A DNA stretch of 64,000 nt, from contig JAAXHH010000129.1 of assembly GCA_012270975.1 (NCBI GenBank), forward strand, positions 169,437-233,436. The letters are read 5' to 3'. The notes under the pieces were generated by a model, which was not told where the DNA came from, searched no databases, and worked only from the letters and a program-made list of their open reading frames with translations. Position 1 is the stretch's first letter, and each line of letters starts with the position of its first letter. The DNA is from Candidatus Latescibacterota bacterium (GTDB lineage: Bacteria > JAAXHH01). Positions 9,227 through 17,730 of the stretch are shown in pieces. The translations under genes and the position numbers were made by a program.

Positions 9227-10484
9227 CGGCGGTTCCATCGGGCGGAGCGGTAAAATAGTCTGCCGGAGCGAAAAACCGGAACATCCCGAAACCGGATTCC
9301 AGGTCCGATTCCTTCCACACGAGATCGGTCTCGCAGTAGGACACGGAACCGTGGCCCGGCGGGGATTGTTCGGGACGGGACAGGAAGTCGGTCCGCGGCC
9401 AGACGCTCCTGTGGCGGAAGCACACGCCCCGCAGCAGGTTATCCCGTATGAAGTGCCTCATGTGGGAAAAGGTCCGCTGGTACCGCGTGCCTCTTCCCCA
9501 TGCGACATAGGGTTCCAGTCCGTCTCCCAGTTCCTGAATCTCCTCGATAGATAGGGGTTGCCCGTTACGAAGCAGGATCGCGTCGGAGTTCGGATCGACC
9601 ATTACCCATTTATGGTATTCCTCTAACCATACCTCCGCCACGAAATGGCCGTCGTATCCGTTCGGCGTGCCCATCAGAACCGCGCAGCGCGCCGGAATCC
9701 GCAGTACCTGGCAGGCGCTGACGAAGGCCACGGCGTAGTGCACGCACATGGTGATGGGCTGTTCGTCGTTGTGACCGCGCTGGCTGCCGCCCCATGCGAG
9801 TATGGTCTCCGCGTCCCACGGCGCGTATACCGTGGCCCGGCGGGACCCCGAATGCTCCCAGCTCGAAGCCAGCCAGGAAGACAACTCGCGCACCTGGGTA
9901 AACCGATCGACGCCGTTCCCTATCCGGCGGGGAATGAGATCGCGAAGCGACTGTGCCCTGGGATGATCGGCAGATTCCCACGTCATGTCCGGCGCTGGGT
10001 CGTCCCGCCCTTCCCGCAGCCGGATGCGGACGCAGTAATTCCCCTGCACCGCGTTCAGGTATCCCATGCGGTCCGAGCGCCAGTGCGCACCCCCATCGTC
10101 GGTAAGCGCACAGCGCGACGGTGCGCCGCCGGCCTCCAGCGCGAGCGACCATCCCGTCATCGCGCTGTCCTCGGTCCACAGTTCCACCGTGTTGTCCCCA
10201 TCGCGCAGGTGTTCGGCCTTCAAGGACTGTTCGTACCAGCGGTAGTGGAGATCGGATTTTGGATGGATGGCCTGCAGGCGAACCCCGTTGATGGTTAAAT
10301 TCAGTGGATTGTCGCCGGTCCGATAGGGCCGGGCCAGCACGAACAGGGTCCCTTCGGATTCGGTTGCCGGAAGGTCCAGGATCGTGCGGACCCGCCTGTA
10401 CCGTGTGAGTTCCTCGCACAGCGAAGGTATGACCCGCCCGGATTCGTTGTGGTAGAGTCGGCTCATCGAACTACCAAGTAACAA
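9219..10484 (-). CDS. Transglutaminase-like domain protein
   Basis: A 421-residue protein with a papain-like transglutaminase core in its second half. The triad appears as Cys247 (ITMCVHYAVAF), His280 (GYDGHFVAEVWLE) and Asp297 (KWVMVDPNSD). The first 180 residues form a probable beta-rich domain with no recognisable catalytic motif. No signal peptide is evident, so it is probably cytoplasmic. Bacterial members are mostly peptidases or amide hydrolases, not cross-linkers. As the first gene of the minus-strand operon it could hydrolyse an amide in the same pathway as HyuA/HyuB, which is inference. A second in-frame ATG at 10466 is a possible start. Confidence 0.8.
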   Translation of the reverse strand: MLLGSSMSRLYHNESGRVIPSLCEELTRYRRVRTILDLPATESEGTLFVLARPYRTGDNPLNLTINGVRLQAIHPKSDLHYRWYEQSLKAEHLRDGDNTVELWTEDSAMTGWSLALEAGGAPSRCALTDDGGAHWRSDRMGYLNAVQGNYCVRIRLREGRDDPAPDMTWESADHPRAQSLRDLIPRRIGNGVDRFTQVRELSSWLASSWEHSGSRRATVYAPWDAETILAWGGSQRGHNDEQPITMCVHYAVAFVSACQVLRIPARCAVLMGTPNGYDGHFVAEVWLEEYHKWVMVDPNSDAILLRNGQPLSIEEIQELGDGLEPYVAWGRGTRYQRTFSHMRHFIRDNLLRGVCFRHRSVWPRTDFLSRPEQSPPGHGSVSYCETDLVWKESDLESGFGMFRFFAPADYFTAPPDGTADG

Positions 10485-10495
10485 CCTGCGCTTTG

Positions 10496-10524
10496 TTGCG
10501 TCAAGATCGGACGGGCGTTATATT
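10496..10524 (+). promoter_or_regulatory. Candidate promoter for the zinc alcohol dehydrogenase gene
   Basis: TTGCGT (10496-10501) and TATATT (10519-10524) are 17 bases apart in the divergent gap between the transglutaminase-like gene and the dehydrogenase. The -10 box matches 5 of 6 consensus bases and the -35 box 3 of 6. Predicted from sequence only. Confidence 0.4.
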
Positions 10525-10601
10525 CCGGCTTACGGTTCACACACCCTGTTCGAGCACTGGCTTCCGTCCGATTTCCGGTTTCGCACCAGAGACATCGCCC
10601 C

Positions 10602-11621
10602 ATGAAAAGAGCGGTAATACTCGGCAAAGAACAGGGCGGAATCGTGGAGGCCGCAGTCCCCAAACCGAAGGAAAACTGGGTACTGATCAAGATTCATGCG
10701 GCGCCGCTCTGCAACGAGTTCAAGGGGTTTTCGGCAGGCAACCCGGAGAGTTATCTTGGCCACGAAGCGTCCGGCGAGGTGGTAGAGGTCGCGCAGCCCA
10801 GCCGGGTGAAAGTAGGAGACCGGGTTGCGGTCATGCCCGGGTATCCCTGCGGCGGTTGCGCGCTTTGCCGGTCCGGGGATTACATACACTGTCAAAGCTC
10901 CGTGGATTTTGAGGGATTTACCGGTTCGGCCGAAGGCAGAGCGACCGTGGCGCAGTACATGCTCAAACCGGACTGGCTGCTGACGCCCATTCCCGAGGGC
11001 ATGACCTATGAGCACGGTGCCATGGCCTGCTGTGGACTGGGACCGACCTACGGTGCGCTGGACCGCCTCAAGGTGCGCGGCGGAGAGACCGTCTTGATTA
11101 CCGGCATGGGGCCGGTAGGCCTGGGCGGGGTGATCTGCGCAGGCCACGTGGGCGCCGAAGTCTTCGCCGTGGAATCCCATCCGTACAGGACGGCGAAAGC
11201 GAGGGAGTTGGGCGCATCACATGTCATCGACCCCCGGGACGAACACGCGGTGGAACACATACGCGATCTGACCGCCGGTGTTGGCGTGGACAAGGCAATC
11301 GACTGTTCCGGTTCACCGGCCGCACACAGGCTGTGTATCGACGCCCTGCGCAGGCGAGGAAGCCTCGCCTTCGTCGGCGAGAGCGGCGAAGACACGCGGC
11401 TGGTCGTCAGTCCCGATATGCTCCGCAAGGGGATCGATCTCCTGGGGTCCTGGCATTACAACATGAAGGGCGCGCACGAGATCATGGGCATTATCGCGCG
11501 AAATTCAAAGAAGCTGGACCGTTTCATCACCCACCTGTTTCCCATAGATGAAATACAGCGCGCATGGGAGAAGCAGGCAACCGGCGAATGCGCGAAGGTC
11601 GTCATCCAGCCCTGGTCCTGA
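10602..11621 (+). CDS. Zinc-dependent medium-chain alcohol/polyol dehydrogenase
   Basis: NAD(P)-dependent oxidoreductase of 339 residues in the medium-chain dehydrogenase family, acting on an alcohol or polyol. Catalytic-zinc elements include the GHEASGEV motif. The structural-zinc lobe has four cysteines in CGGCALCRSGDYIHC. The Rossmann motif is in ITGMGPVGLGGV. It is the first plus-strand gene after the divergent gap and is followed 127 bases later by a Gfo/Idh dehydrogenase, a common pairing in sugar or inositol catabolism. Only a weak ribosome-binding site (GAGA) precedes the ATG. Substrate is unknown. Confidence 0.88.
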   Translation: MKRAVILGKEQGGIVEAAVPKPKENWVLIKIHAAPLCNEFKGFSAGNPESYLGHEASGEVVEVAQPSRVKVGDRVAVMPGYPCGGCALCRSGDYIHCQSSVDFEGFTGSAEGRATVAQYMLKPDWLLTPIPEGMTYEHGAMACCGLGPTYGALDRLKVRGGETVLITGMGPVGLGGVICAGHVGAEVFAVESHPYRTAKARELGASHVIDPRDEHAVEHIRDLTAGVGVDKAIDCSGSPAAHRLCIDALRRRGSLAFVGESGEDTRLVVSPDMLRKGIDLLGSWHYNMKGAHEIMGIIARNSKKLDRFITHLFPIDEIQRAWEKQATGECAKVVIQPWS

Positions 11622-11748
11622 TTTCCGGCGGACCATCCGGGCGACCATCCGCGTTGCGTAACACTAAAGGCGGATTCCATCCGAGACACGCATGCGCGGA
11701 TGATCAATTTAAGGAGCGTATCATTGTACAGACGAGGCCGGCACTGAC

Positions 11749-12771
11749 ATGACCAAGAGCGCAATCATCGGGGTCAGCGGCGGCCGGGCAAGGAGCCTGG
11801 CGGAGGCCTATCGCCACGTAACTCGCGGCCGGCTTGTGTCCGTGTCGAGCCGCCGGCGGGACAAGCTCGAGGAATTCGGAGCGGCCTTTGATGTGCCCGC
11901 GAGGCACACCGACTACCGTGAGATGTTCGAGCAGGAGAAGCCGGACCTGGTCCACGTAAACACGCCGCCGTCGGTACGCCTGGAGATCTTCGAAGCGGCC
12001 GAGGAGGCGGGCGTCCCGGGCGTGCTGGTAGAAAAACCTCTCGCCATCCAGGGGGAAGACTACCTGGCGATACAGGCCTTCTCCCGGTCCGCCCGTGTCA
12101 AGATCGCCGTCAACCACCAGTTGCACTTCCATCCGCGCCGCAACATGCTGCAGCGGCAGGTACGCGACGGCGCCATCGGGAATCTGCGCTTCATCGAGGC
12201 CAGCGCGGGGATGAACCTGGCCTACCAGGGTACCCACGCATTACAGGCGATCAGCGCCTTCAATCCGGACGCTGTCCCCATCGACGTCTTCGGGCAGGTA
12301 TCGGGCGCCGAGGGACTTCAGGAGACGCCGAGACATCACTATGCGCCCGATCAATGTACGGCCGCCATCAGCTATGACAACGGCCTGAGCGCCCTGCTGC
12401 GCTGCGGCGGACTCGCTCCCCGCGTCGTAGATGGACCCGTAAACGTCCATAAGCGGATCGCGGTGTACGGGGACAAGGGCTTCCTGCACTGGACCATGCA
12501 CGGCTGGGAGTCCAGGATCGACGGCAAATACGCGTGCGGAGTACATGCCTACGCCGAGGAGGACATCCTGGGCCAGGCGGCAATGACCGAAGCCATGATC
12601 GATTGGATTGAGGACGACGGCGCCATTCATCCGCTGAACATCGGTTCGGCGCTCAGTGACTTCGGGGTGATTCTGGGGATTTACGAAAGCGCGCTGAACC
12701 GCGAGGTCGTCAGGCTGCCGTCGAAGCCGCCGCCCGGCCTGGTGGAAAAACTGCGCAACGCGCTGTCTTAG
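11749..12771 (+). CDS. Gfo/Idh/MocA family oxidoreductase
   Basis: Cytoplasmic NAD(P)-dependent dehydrogenase of 340 residues. The nucleotide-binding region starts at AIIGVSGGRA, the family motif is VEKPLAIQG, and a histidine-bearing helix follows at YQGTHALQAI. It is one of three non-identical members in this window (others at 4812 and 46637). It follows the zinc dehydrogenase on the same strand, and its stop overlaps by 4 bases, tail to tail, with the LarA-like gene on the other strand. A polyol or amino-sugar substrate is plausible but not established. Confidence 0.83.
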   Translation: MTKSAIIGVSGGRARSLAEAYRHVTRGRLVSVSSRRRDKLEEFGAAFDVPARHTDYREMFEQEKPDLVHVNTPPSVRLEIFEAAEEAGVPGVLVEKPLAIQGEDYLAIQAFSRSARVKIAVNHQLHFHPRRNMLQRQVRDGAIGNLRFIEASAGMNLAYQGTHALQAISAFNPDAVPIDVFGQVSGAEGLQETPRHHYAPDQCTAAISYDNGLSALLRCGGLAPRVVDGPVNVHKRIAVYGDKGFLHWTMHGWESRIDGKYACGVHAYAEEDILGQAAMTEAMIDWIEDDGAIHPLNIGSALSDFGVILGIYESALNREVVRLPSKPPPGLVEKLRNALS

Positions 12772-14330
12772 CCCGGCGCCCCGTCATTCACCTGCATGTA
12801 CATGAAGGGCGGGATGGTCAGGGCCACCACGTCGTTTCCGCCGGTGGCTTCGCGGGCTTGACCAAGGGCGTGTTCCAGGTCGGGCGCCCAGGAAACACCC
12901 AGCCGTTTGGCCGCAAAGTCGGTCTTCGGTCCGGCCAGGATCACCCTGGACAGGTATTTCAGCGGATAGGTCGCCCAGTACCACACGGTGAAGGGATGGA
13001 AACCGTGGTGGGCGAAGCGGTTCCGGTAGCAGTCGATCATATGCGGATCCCGGGCGAATTTCTCTTGGAACGCCGATTGCATCTCGAAGGGATCCTGGGT
13101 CTCGGGCAGCACCTCGTTCCAGAACTTCTCGTAGGCGACGTGGTACTCGGGATGAAAGAACTCGAAGACCGGGTTCAGGATGATGACCACGCCACCCGGC
13201 TTGACAAAGGGCTTGTTGTAGAACCAGTTGAACACGTAGCCGAGTACGTCGCTCAGGACCAAGACCGGATTGATGCGGGTACCGACGGAGTACGGGCTCA
13301 GATCGGGCAGCCCGAAGACCAGGGTGTCGTGCTGATGGTCGGTGGTCACCAGCAGCTGGTCCTTCAGCGTCTGCAGGGTCGGCTCGTGGACGGCGTCTAT
13401 GGAACCAGCATTGATTTCTACCGGACTGTAAGCGCTTCGGATACCCTTGAAAACCCGGAAGCGCACCGCCTCGGGCAGCAGTTTCATGGACGCGGGCGCC
13501 GTCGCCTTCAGGATTCTCTCAAACAGGTTGCATCGATCCGGCGGTTTACTGAGATAGCGCATCATGGGAGGATAGGACGCGTTGTTCATGGCCGCCTCGA
13601 GGACCATGATGCGCGTGTGTTTCAGGATGACCCGGCTGATGCGCTCGATGGAACCGTGCATCTCGGAGCCATTCGGCTGCATCACGTGGGGATTTTCCGC
13701 GGTCATCTGGGGCGCGTGATGCGGCGCGATGCTGTTGTAGGTGCCCAGGCCGACGGCCACGGACTTGTGTCCTCCGTTAAGCGGGATCTGGATGGAATCC
13801 ACGTAGATGACCAAGTCGCTCTCGATGACTTTTCGGCTCGTCTCAACCGGCTCGCCGTGATCAGTGGTGCCCAGTGCGACGATGTCGTCCGGGTCTTCGG
13901 CGTCGAAATTGACCAGTTGGTGGGGATGGAAGGCCTTCATGATCCGCTTGCCCAGCATGGCGGCCATTTCGTAGGTCTTCATCTTGCGGTGCAGCGCGAC
14001 CGCGCACATGAGTTCGATATTCTCCTGCTTTACCCCATAGCTGTATAGCAATTCCAGAAGGGTCTCGATGGCGAGCTGGCGAATGTCGGGCGGCGCGGTA
14101 GCCGGAAAGGGCTGGCAGTTGTCGTCGAAAGCGATCAGGATCCGGCTGTTCGCGTCGACGAGTTCTTCGAGGGGCGGCATGTCCAGAGGGGATTCGAAGG
14201 CCGCCCTGACCCGGTTCGGTATGTCTTTGTTCGGAATGCCCGGCAGCGGCGGCGGCGGAAAGAAAACCGACCCCTCGTCAGGCAGTTCGGCGTGTATGAT
14301 GTTGTTCCCGGAATAGGTAAGGTATTTCAT
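12768..14330 (-). CDS. LarA-like (nickel-dependent racemase superfamily, DUF2088-containing) protein
   Basis: A 520-residue protein related to lactate racemase LarA. Shared features are the LMCAVALHRKMKT helix (LarA has a substrate-site histidine here), NFDAEDPDDIVALGTT, the lysine-bearing loop NGGHKSVAVGLG and a following APHH. The loop that holds one of the pincer-cofactor/nickel histidines in LarA looks shortened, so cofactor use may differ. The C-terminal 250 residues diverge from LarA. I chose the ATG at 14330 because GGAG lies 6 bases upstream; the longer frame to 14357 has no site. No LarB, LarC or LarE is visible nearby. It may be a 2-hydroxy-acid racemase or epimerase, but activity is uncertain. 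Confidence 0.72.
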   Translation of the reverse strand: MKYLTYSGNNIIHAELPDEGSVFFPPPPLPGIPNKDIPNRVRAAFESPLDMPPLEELVDANSRILIAFDDNCQPFPATAPPDIRQLAIETLLELLYSYGVKQENIELMCAVALHRKMKTYEMAAMLGKRIMKAFHPHQLVNFDAEDPDDIVALGTTDHGEPVETSRKVIESDLVIYVDSIQIPLNGGHKSVAVGLGTYNSIAPHHAPQMTAENPHVMQPNGSEMHGSIERISRVILKHTRIMVLEAAMNNASYPPMMRYLSKPPDRCNLFERILKATAPASMKLLPEAVRFRVFKGIRSAYSPVEINAGSIDAVHEPTLQTLKDQLLVTTDHQHDTLVFGLPDLSPYSVGTRINPVLVLSDVLGYVFNWFYNKPFVKPGGVVIILNPVFEFFHPEYHVAYEKFWNEVLPETQDPFEMQSAFQEKFARDPHMIDCYRNRFAHHGFHPFTVWYWATYPLKYLSRVILAGPKTDFAAKRLGVSWAPDLEHALGQAREATGGNDVVALTIPPFMYMQVNDGAPG

Positions 14331-14434
14331 CGCGCACTCCGCGTTGCGAGAAGGCACTGCATGTTGTTTCAGTCAAGCCGTGTGGAGACCATAGGGTTTC
14401 TGCAGAATCGTTCCATCTGTTTCGGAATCAGAGA

Positions 14435-14440
14435 TATAAT
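14435..14440 (+). promoter_or_regulatory. Candidate -10 box upstream of the RraA-like gene
   Basis: A perfect TATAAT hexamer lies in the AT-rich gap 115 bases before the RraA-like start. No good -35 hexamer is found at 16-18 bases, so this is a weak promoter call. Confidence 0.28.
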
Positions 14441-14554
14441 AGGTGCGGATTTCCGTGGTATCAACAGTTTAATCGCGTAATGGCATCGACTGCGGGAACA
14501 GACTGGAACCGTTCCCGGTCGCTGATTCGTTCAAGCATTGCACAGGAGATCATG

Positions 14555-15337
14555 ATGTCTTCAATTAACCGTAGCCTGTCTCGCAGAAGATTCCTGACGA
14601 CCGGTATGGCCGTAACCGCCGCAGGCGGTCTCGGCGGTGTCGGCGGCGTCTTGGCCGCGCAGGAGGAAGATCGGAATCGGGGGAGTGCGGAAGATCCTTT
14701 TCAGGCGCTCAAGGAAGCGCCTACCCCCCTGATTATGGACGCGTTGACGCGGCTGGGACACGATCGGAACCAGCTTGCCATGTCTCGTGGCATTCGCCCG
14801 ATGATCCCTGCCAGGGGCACGATCGTGGGGCCGGCGGTTACGACGAAGTACGAAGAGAGCGCCGCGCAGACGACGCGCGAAGACATCCGGGCGCATGTCT
14901 TTCGTCCCGTGGATGAAGCCGAGCCAGGGTCAGTCTGGGTTACCGCCAGCGGCACACGGGAGATACTCAGCATGTTCGGCGACGTGATCGTACTGGCCTG
15001 TCGACAGAAGGGCCTTGCCGGCCTGGTGACCGATGGCGGCTGCCGGGATATCGAGGGCATGGAGGAAATCGGGCTCCCGGTCTACGCGGCGGGAACCTGT
15101 CTGTACGGGCCCGGCTCGGTGATCCGCCCCGTGGCCGCCGACGTACCCGTGGTATGCGGTGGGATCGAAGTCGCCCCGGGGGACGTGGTCGCCGCCGATG
15201 TGAACGGTGTAATGGCCTTTCCGCGTGAGGCGCTGCCGGACGTCATTCAGAAAATAGCGGAGCTTGATGAGAAGGAAACCAGGTCGCGCCGGGCAATCGA
15301 ACAGGGTCAGCCACTGGAGACGGCATACGAGTTCTAA
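14555..15337 (+). CDS. RraA-like (HMG/CHA aldolase family) protein with a Tat signal
   Basis: A 260-residue protein whose C-terminal 200 residues match the RraA / 4-hydroxy-4-methyl-2-oxoglutarate aldolase fold. Landmarks are GTIVGPAVT, the GLAGLVTDGGCRDIEGM loop with its substrate-binding aspartate/arginine, and GDVVAADVNGVMAFP. The N-terminus reads SRRRFLTTGMAVTAAGG, a textbook twin-arginine signal followed by a hydrophobic stretch and an alanine cleavage site. AGGAG lies 6 bases before the ATG at 14555; an adjacent ATG at 14552 is equally readable, while the longer frame from 14480 has no site. Known family members are cytoplasmic aldolases or RNase E regulators, so an exported copy is unusual. 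Confidence 0.8.
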   Translation: MSSINRSLSRRRFLTTGMAVTAAGGLGGVGGVLAAQEEDRNRGSAEDPFQALKEAPTPLIMDALTRLGHDRNQLAMSRGIRPMIPARGTIVGPAVTTKYEESAAQTTREDIRAHVFRPVDEAEPGSVWVTASGTREILSMFGDVIVLACRQKGLAGLVTDGGCRDIEGMEEIGLPVYAAGTCLYGPGSVIRPVAADVPVVCGGIEVAPGDVVAADVNGVMAFPREALPDVIQKIAELDEKETRSRRAIEQGQPLETAYEF

Positions 15338-15551
15338 GTGTGCGGCATCTACAGAAGTATGACACCAGTTCGAATTCCATGCGTATCCTGGTGCAACAAC
15401 GGTGGACAACCTTATAAATCAGTTTTATTATCTGTCCGTCCTATGGAATTTCCGATGATTCGTACTGCCTTGTGTCGTCCCGGATCGATTCAAGATAGTT
15501 TGACGCGTTGAAATCCGTGCCCACAGGATTCTTCCATTGGAGAAATCGAAC

Positions 15552-16085
15552 ATGGGGTTTTTTCGACCGATCGGCCAGGCCCTTTGCGTGCTCTTCGTGC
15601 TTGCGGGTGCGGAATCGGTCCGCGCCCAGGGTGCGGAGTTCAGCTTTCACGGCGGCCAGGCCCTGGAAGAGTATCAAAGGGGTGGGGGAGGCAGTGTAGT
15701 CGTAAACCTGCCGACCGGAATCAGAACGGTTCACGCCGGAGCGAGAGCGACCTATCATCTTACGACAACCGAAGAGGACGGTGAGAAATCCCTGCTGCTA
15801 TACGGGGTGGACGTGGGCGTTACGCTCGTGTCGTCTCCCATTCTCGTCCGCGCGATGGCCGGAATAGGAAGGGCTCAGGATTCCGAGGAGACGGTGATCG
15901 TGGAAGGCGATACCAGGACGGTCATTACCAGGACGACAAATACCTATTACGCGCAACCGGGTGTATTGATCGGCGTACCCATCGGGATAGCCTTCGTGGG
16001 TATTGAAGGAAGATATATACGTCTCGACAAGGGCATGAGCACGACAGCTGTCTATGCCATGGTCGGCTTCAAAGTGGGACGCTGA
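15552..16085 (+). CDS. Small secreted protein, probable outer-membrane beta-barrel
   Basis: No family recognised. The 177-residue product starts with a signal peptide (MGFFRPIGQALCVLFVLAGA, then a cleavage-like SVRAQG). The remainder alternates hydrophobic and polar residues in short strands rich in Gly, Thr and Tyr and ends in FKVGR, which suits a small eight-stranded barrel of the outer membrane. The ATG at 15552 has GGAG 9 bases upstream; a TTG at 15537 is less likely. It is a single-gene unit between the RraA-like and NTF2-like genes. Function is unknown. Confidence 0.6.
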   Translation: MGFFRPIGQALCVLFVLAGAESVRAQGAEFSFHGGQALEEYQRGGGGSVVVNLPTGIRTVHAGARATYHLTTTEEDGEKSLLLYGVDVGVTLVSSPILVRAMAGIGRAQDSEETVIVEGDTRTVITRTTNTYYAQPGVLIGVPIGIAFVGIEGRYIRLDKGMSTTAVYAMVGFKVGR

Positions 16086-16114
16086 ATCCCTGCCCGCGAG
16101 ATAAATCACGTAAA

Positions 16115-16142
16115 TTGATGAACTTCCTTTAGTTTGTAATAA
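16115..16142 (+). promoter_or_regulatory. Candidate promoter before the NTF2-like gene
   Basis: TTGATG (16115-16120) and TAATAA (16137-16142) are separated by 16 bases in a short AT-rich stretch about 45 bases before the start codon. Sequence prediction only. Confidence 0.3.
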
Positions 16143-16185
16143 ACAATAACCACACATACCGTGCAACTGGACGACGGGATCATTC

Positions 16186-16602
16186 ATGGGGATTCAGAAA
16201 GCATGCCGTGACGAAATCGATACGATGCACCGGTGTTTCGAAGACTGGTTTAATGGGCGCTCCCCCAGGACGGACGAAGCCTTCAGCCGCATCGAATCGG
16301 CGCTGGGCGAAAGCTTCGTAATCGTCATGCCCCAGGGCAGGAAAGTGGAGCGCGCACCGCTATTGAAAGGCCTTTACGAAGCCCACGCCGGACGGCCAGA
16401 TATTCGAATCTGGATCGAGAATGTCCGGGTGCTGACAGAAGACCATACGCTCGTGGTCGCCGAATACGAGGAATGGCAGGAAGAAGGCGGGGAAATCACT
16501 TCCAGGCATAGCACCGTGGTGTTCAGGCGCGACGACGCCATGCCGAACGGACTGGAATGGCTTCGCGTGCACGAAACCTGGTTCGATGGAACGCCCGCCT
16601 GA
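16186..16602 (+). CDS. NTF2-like / SnoaL-like (DUF4440-type) small protein
   Basis: A 138-residue protein with the pattern of the NTF2-like fold: N-terminal helices (EIDTMHRCFEDWFNG), a curved sheet with RHSTVVFRR, and a terminal WLRVHETWF strand. Such proteins are small enzymes (isomerases, hydrolases) or binding domains; no catalytic Asp/His pair can be assigned with confidence. No signal peptide is present. It appears to be a monocistronic unit. Confidence 0.6.
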   Translation: MGIQKACRDEIDTMHRCFEDWFNGRSPRTDEAFSRIESALGESFVIVMPQGRKVERAPLLKGLYEAHAGRPDIRIWIENVRVLTEDHTLVVAEYEEWQEEGGEITSRHSTVVFRRDDAMPNGLEWLRVHETWFDGTPA

Positions 16603-16676
16603 AGGTCCGGCTCGCGGGAACGGCCAAGCTTAAGATCTGATTCGAAAGGTGTCTTCGCGTTCGATTCGAAGTTGTT

Positions 16677-17684
16677 TCAGAATCGCGTGGATTCGAAGGC
16701 CTCGTAGGGGTGCTCTACGTCAAGCGATTGCGCGATCTCCTCCAGCTTCAGGCGGTGTTCGTCGCTCAACGGCACGCCTTTCACCTCGTTTTCCTTTTCC
16801 CACCGCCACTCCATGCCGCCAGGCAGCTCCGCGTGGGGCATGCCCGGAAACGGTCGCATGTTCCTCGCCTTCGATACGAAGTCGTCCAGTGATTGCTCGA
16901 ACTCGTCCAGATCCATGAAGTGATCGATTTTCATGGCCAGCAGGAAGGCGCCCTGGTTGGATTCCCATTTGGACCGGGGAGGTTGGAATTCAGGCCTCCA
17001 GATGCCGGCCAGTATGCCCCCTAGTGCCTGCAGGGCAACCGCGAGGCCCAGGCTTTTGGCAAACAGGGCGTAGTACTCCTGGAACAGCTCGTCCTTGTAC
17101 CCCATGAAAACCGCGGCCATGTCGAGCACCAGTGGAGGCTGGTTCCGCGTCGGGAAGGCCAGGCTCATGGGTGAACCACCGCTTGCCGACATGATCACGT
17201 TATCGGGATCAAGGACGACGCGGTGGGTGGACAGCGCCCATCCCACGCACCCGTGCTCGAGGGCCATGCGGGAATAGTTTCCGGCCGCGCCGAAGTGGTA
17301 GTGGTTGCGCGTAGCCGCGGCGCCGAGGCCACGGGCCAGGGCTTTTTCGATGGCTGTTTCCATGCCCCTGTGGGACGGGCCGTACCCCATGCCCCCGTCC
17401 CCGTCAAGTACCACGACGGTCTCCGATTCGCGAATCGCCGTCACATTCGGGCGCGGATTCACCGCACCGTCACGAAGCTTCGGCAGATACCCAAGCGCCT
17501 GCTGCGTTCCATGACTGTACACGCAACGTTTGTCGGCCGTGGCGAGAATCCTGCCCAACAGTCCCGCATCATCGCTACCCATGCCGGCCGCGACGAAAAG
17601 CTCCGCAATAAACTCCGAATGGGTTTCGTACGGTACCCTGATCCCATGATCCGGCGGGGTATTGCGCATGGGAATGGTGGACAT
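16677..17684 (-). CDS. Malate/L-lactate dehydrogenase family (Ldh2/YlbC type) oxidoreductase
   Basis: NAD(P)-dependent 2-hydroxyacid or imino-acid dehydrogenase of the type-2 malate/L-lactate family, 335 residues. It shows the N-terminal VYSHGTQQALGY motif with the catalytic histidine, and the family landmark RNHYHFGAAGNY. NVIMSASGGSPMSLAFP and the glycine-rich LGGILAG follow. Members oxidise malate, lactate, ureidoglycolate or reduce cyclic imino acids such as pyrroline carboxylate. It lies 46 bases downstream of the M14 peptidase on the same strand, so it could process products of that operon. A second ATG at 17669 is possible as start. Confidence 0.85.
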   Translation of the reverse strand: MSTIPMRNTPPDHGIRVPYETHSEFIAELFVAAGMGSDDAGLLGRILATADKRCVYSHGTQQALGYLPKLRDGAVNPRPNVTAIRESETVVVLDGDGGMGYGPSHRGMETAIEKALARGLGAAATRNHYHFGAAGNYSRMALEHGCVGWALSTHRVVLDPDNVIMSASGGSPMSLAFPTRNQPPLVLDMAAVFMGYKDELFQEYYALFAKSLGLAVALQALGGILAGIWRPEFQPPRSKWESNQGAFLLAMKIDHFMDLDEFEQSLDDFVSKARNMRPFPGMPHAELPGGMEWRWEKENEVKGVPLSDEHRLKLEEIAQSLDVEHPYEAFESTRF

Positions 17685-17730
17685 CCCTTAAACCGCCTTT
17701 CTGTTGCACGCCGAGGTCGCCCCTGCCAAG

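Noticed and set aside
16639..16697. Three GATTCGAA copies near the end of the Ldh2 gene
   Set aside because: Short 8-mers with irregular spacing (24 and 27 bases), one inside coding sequence; could be chance.
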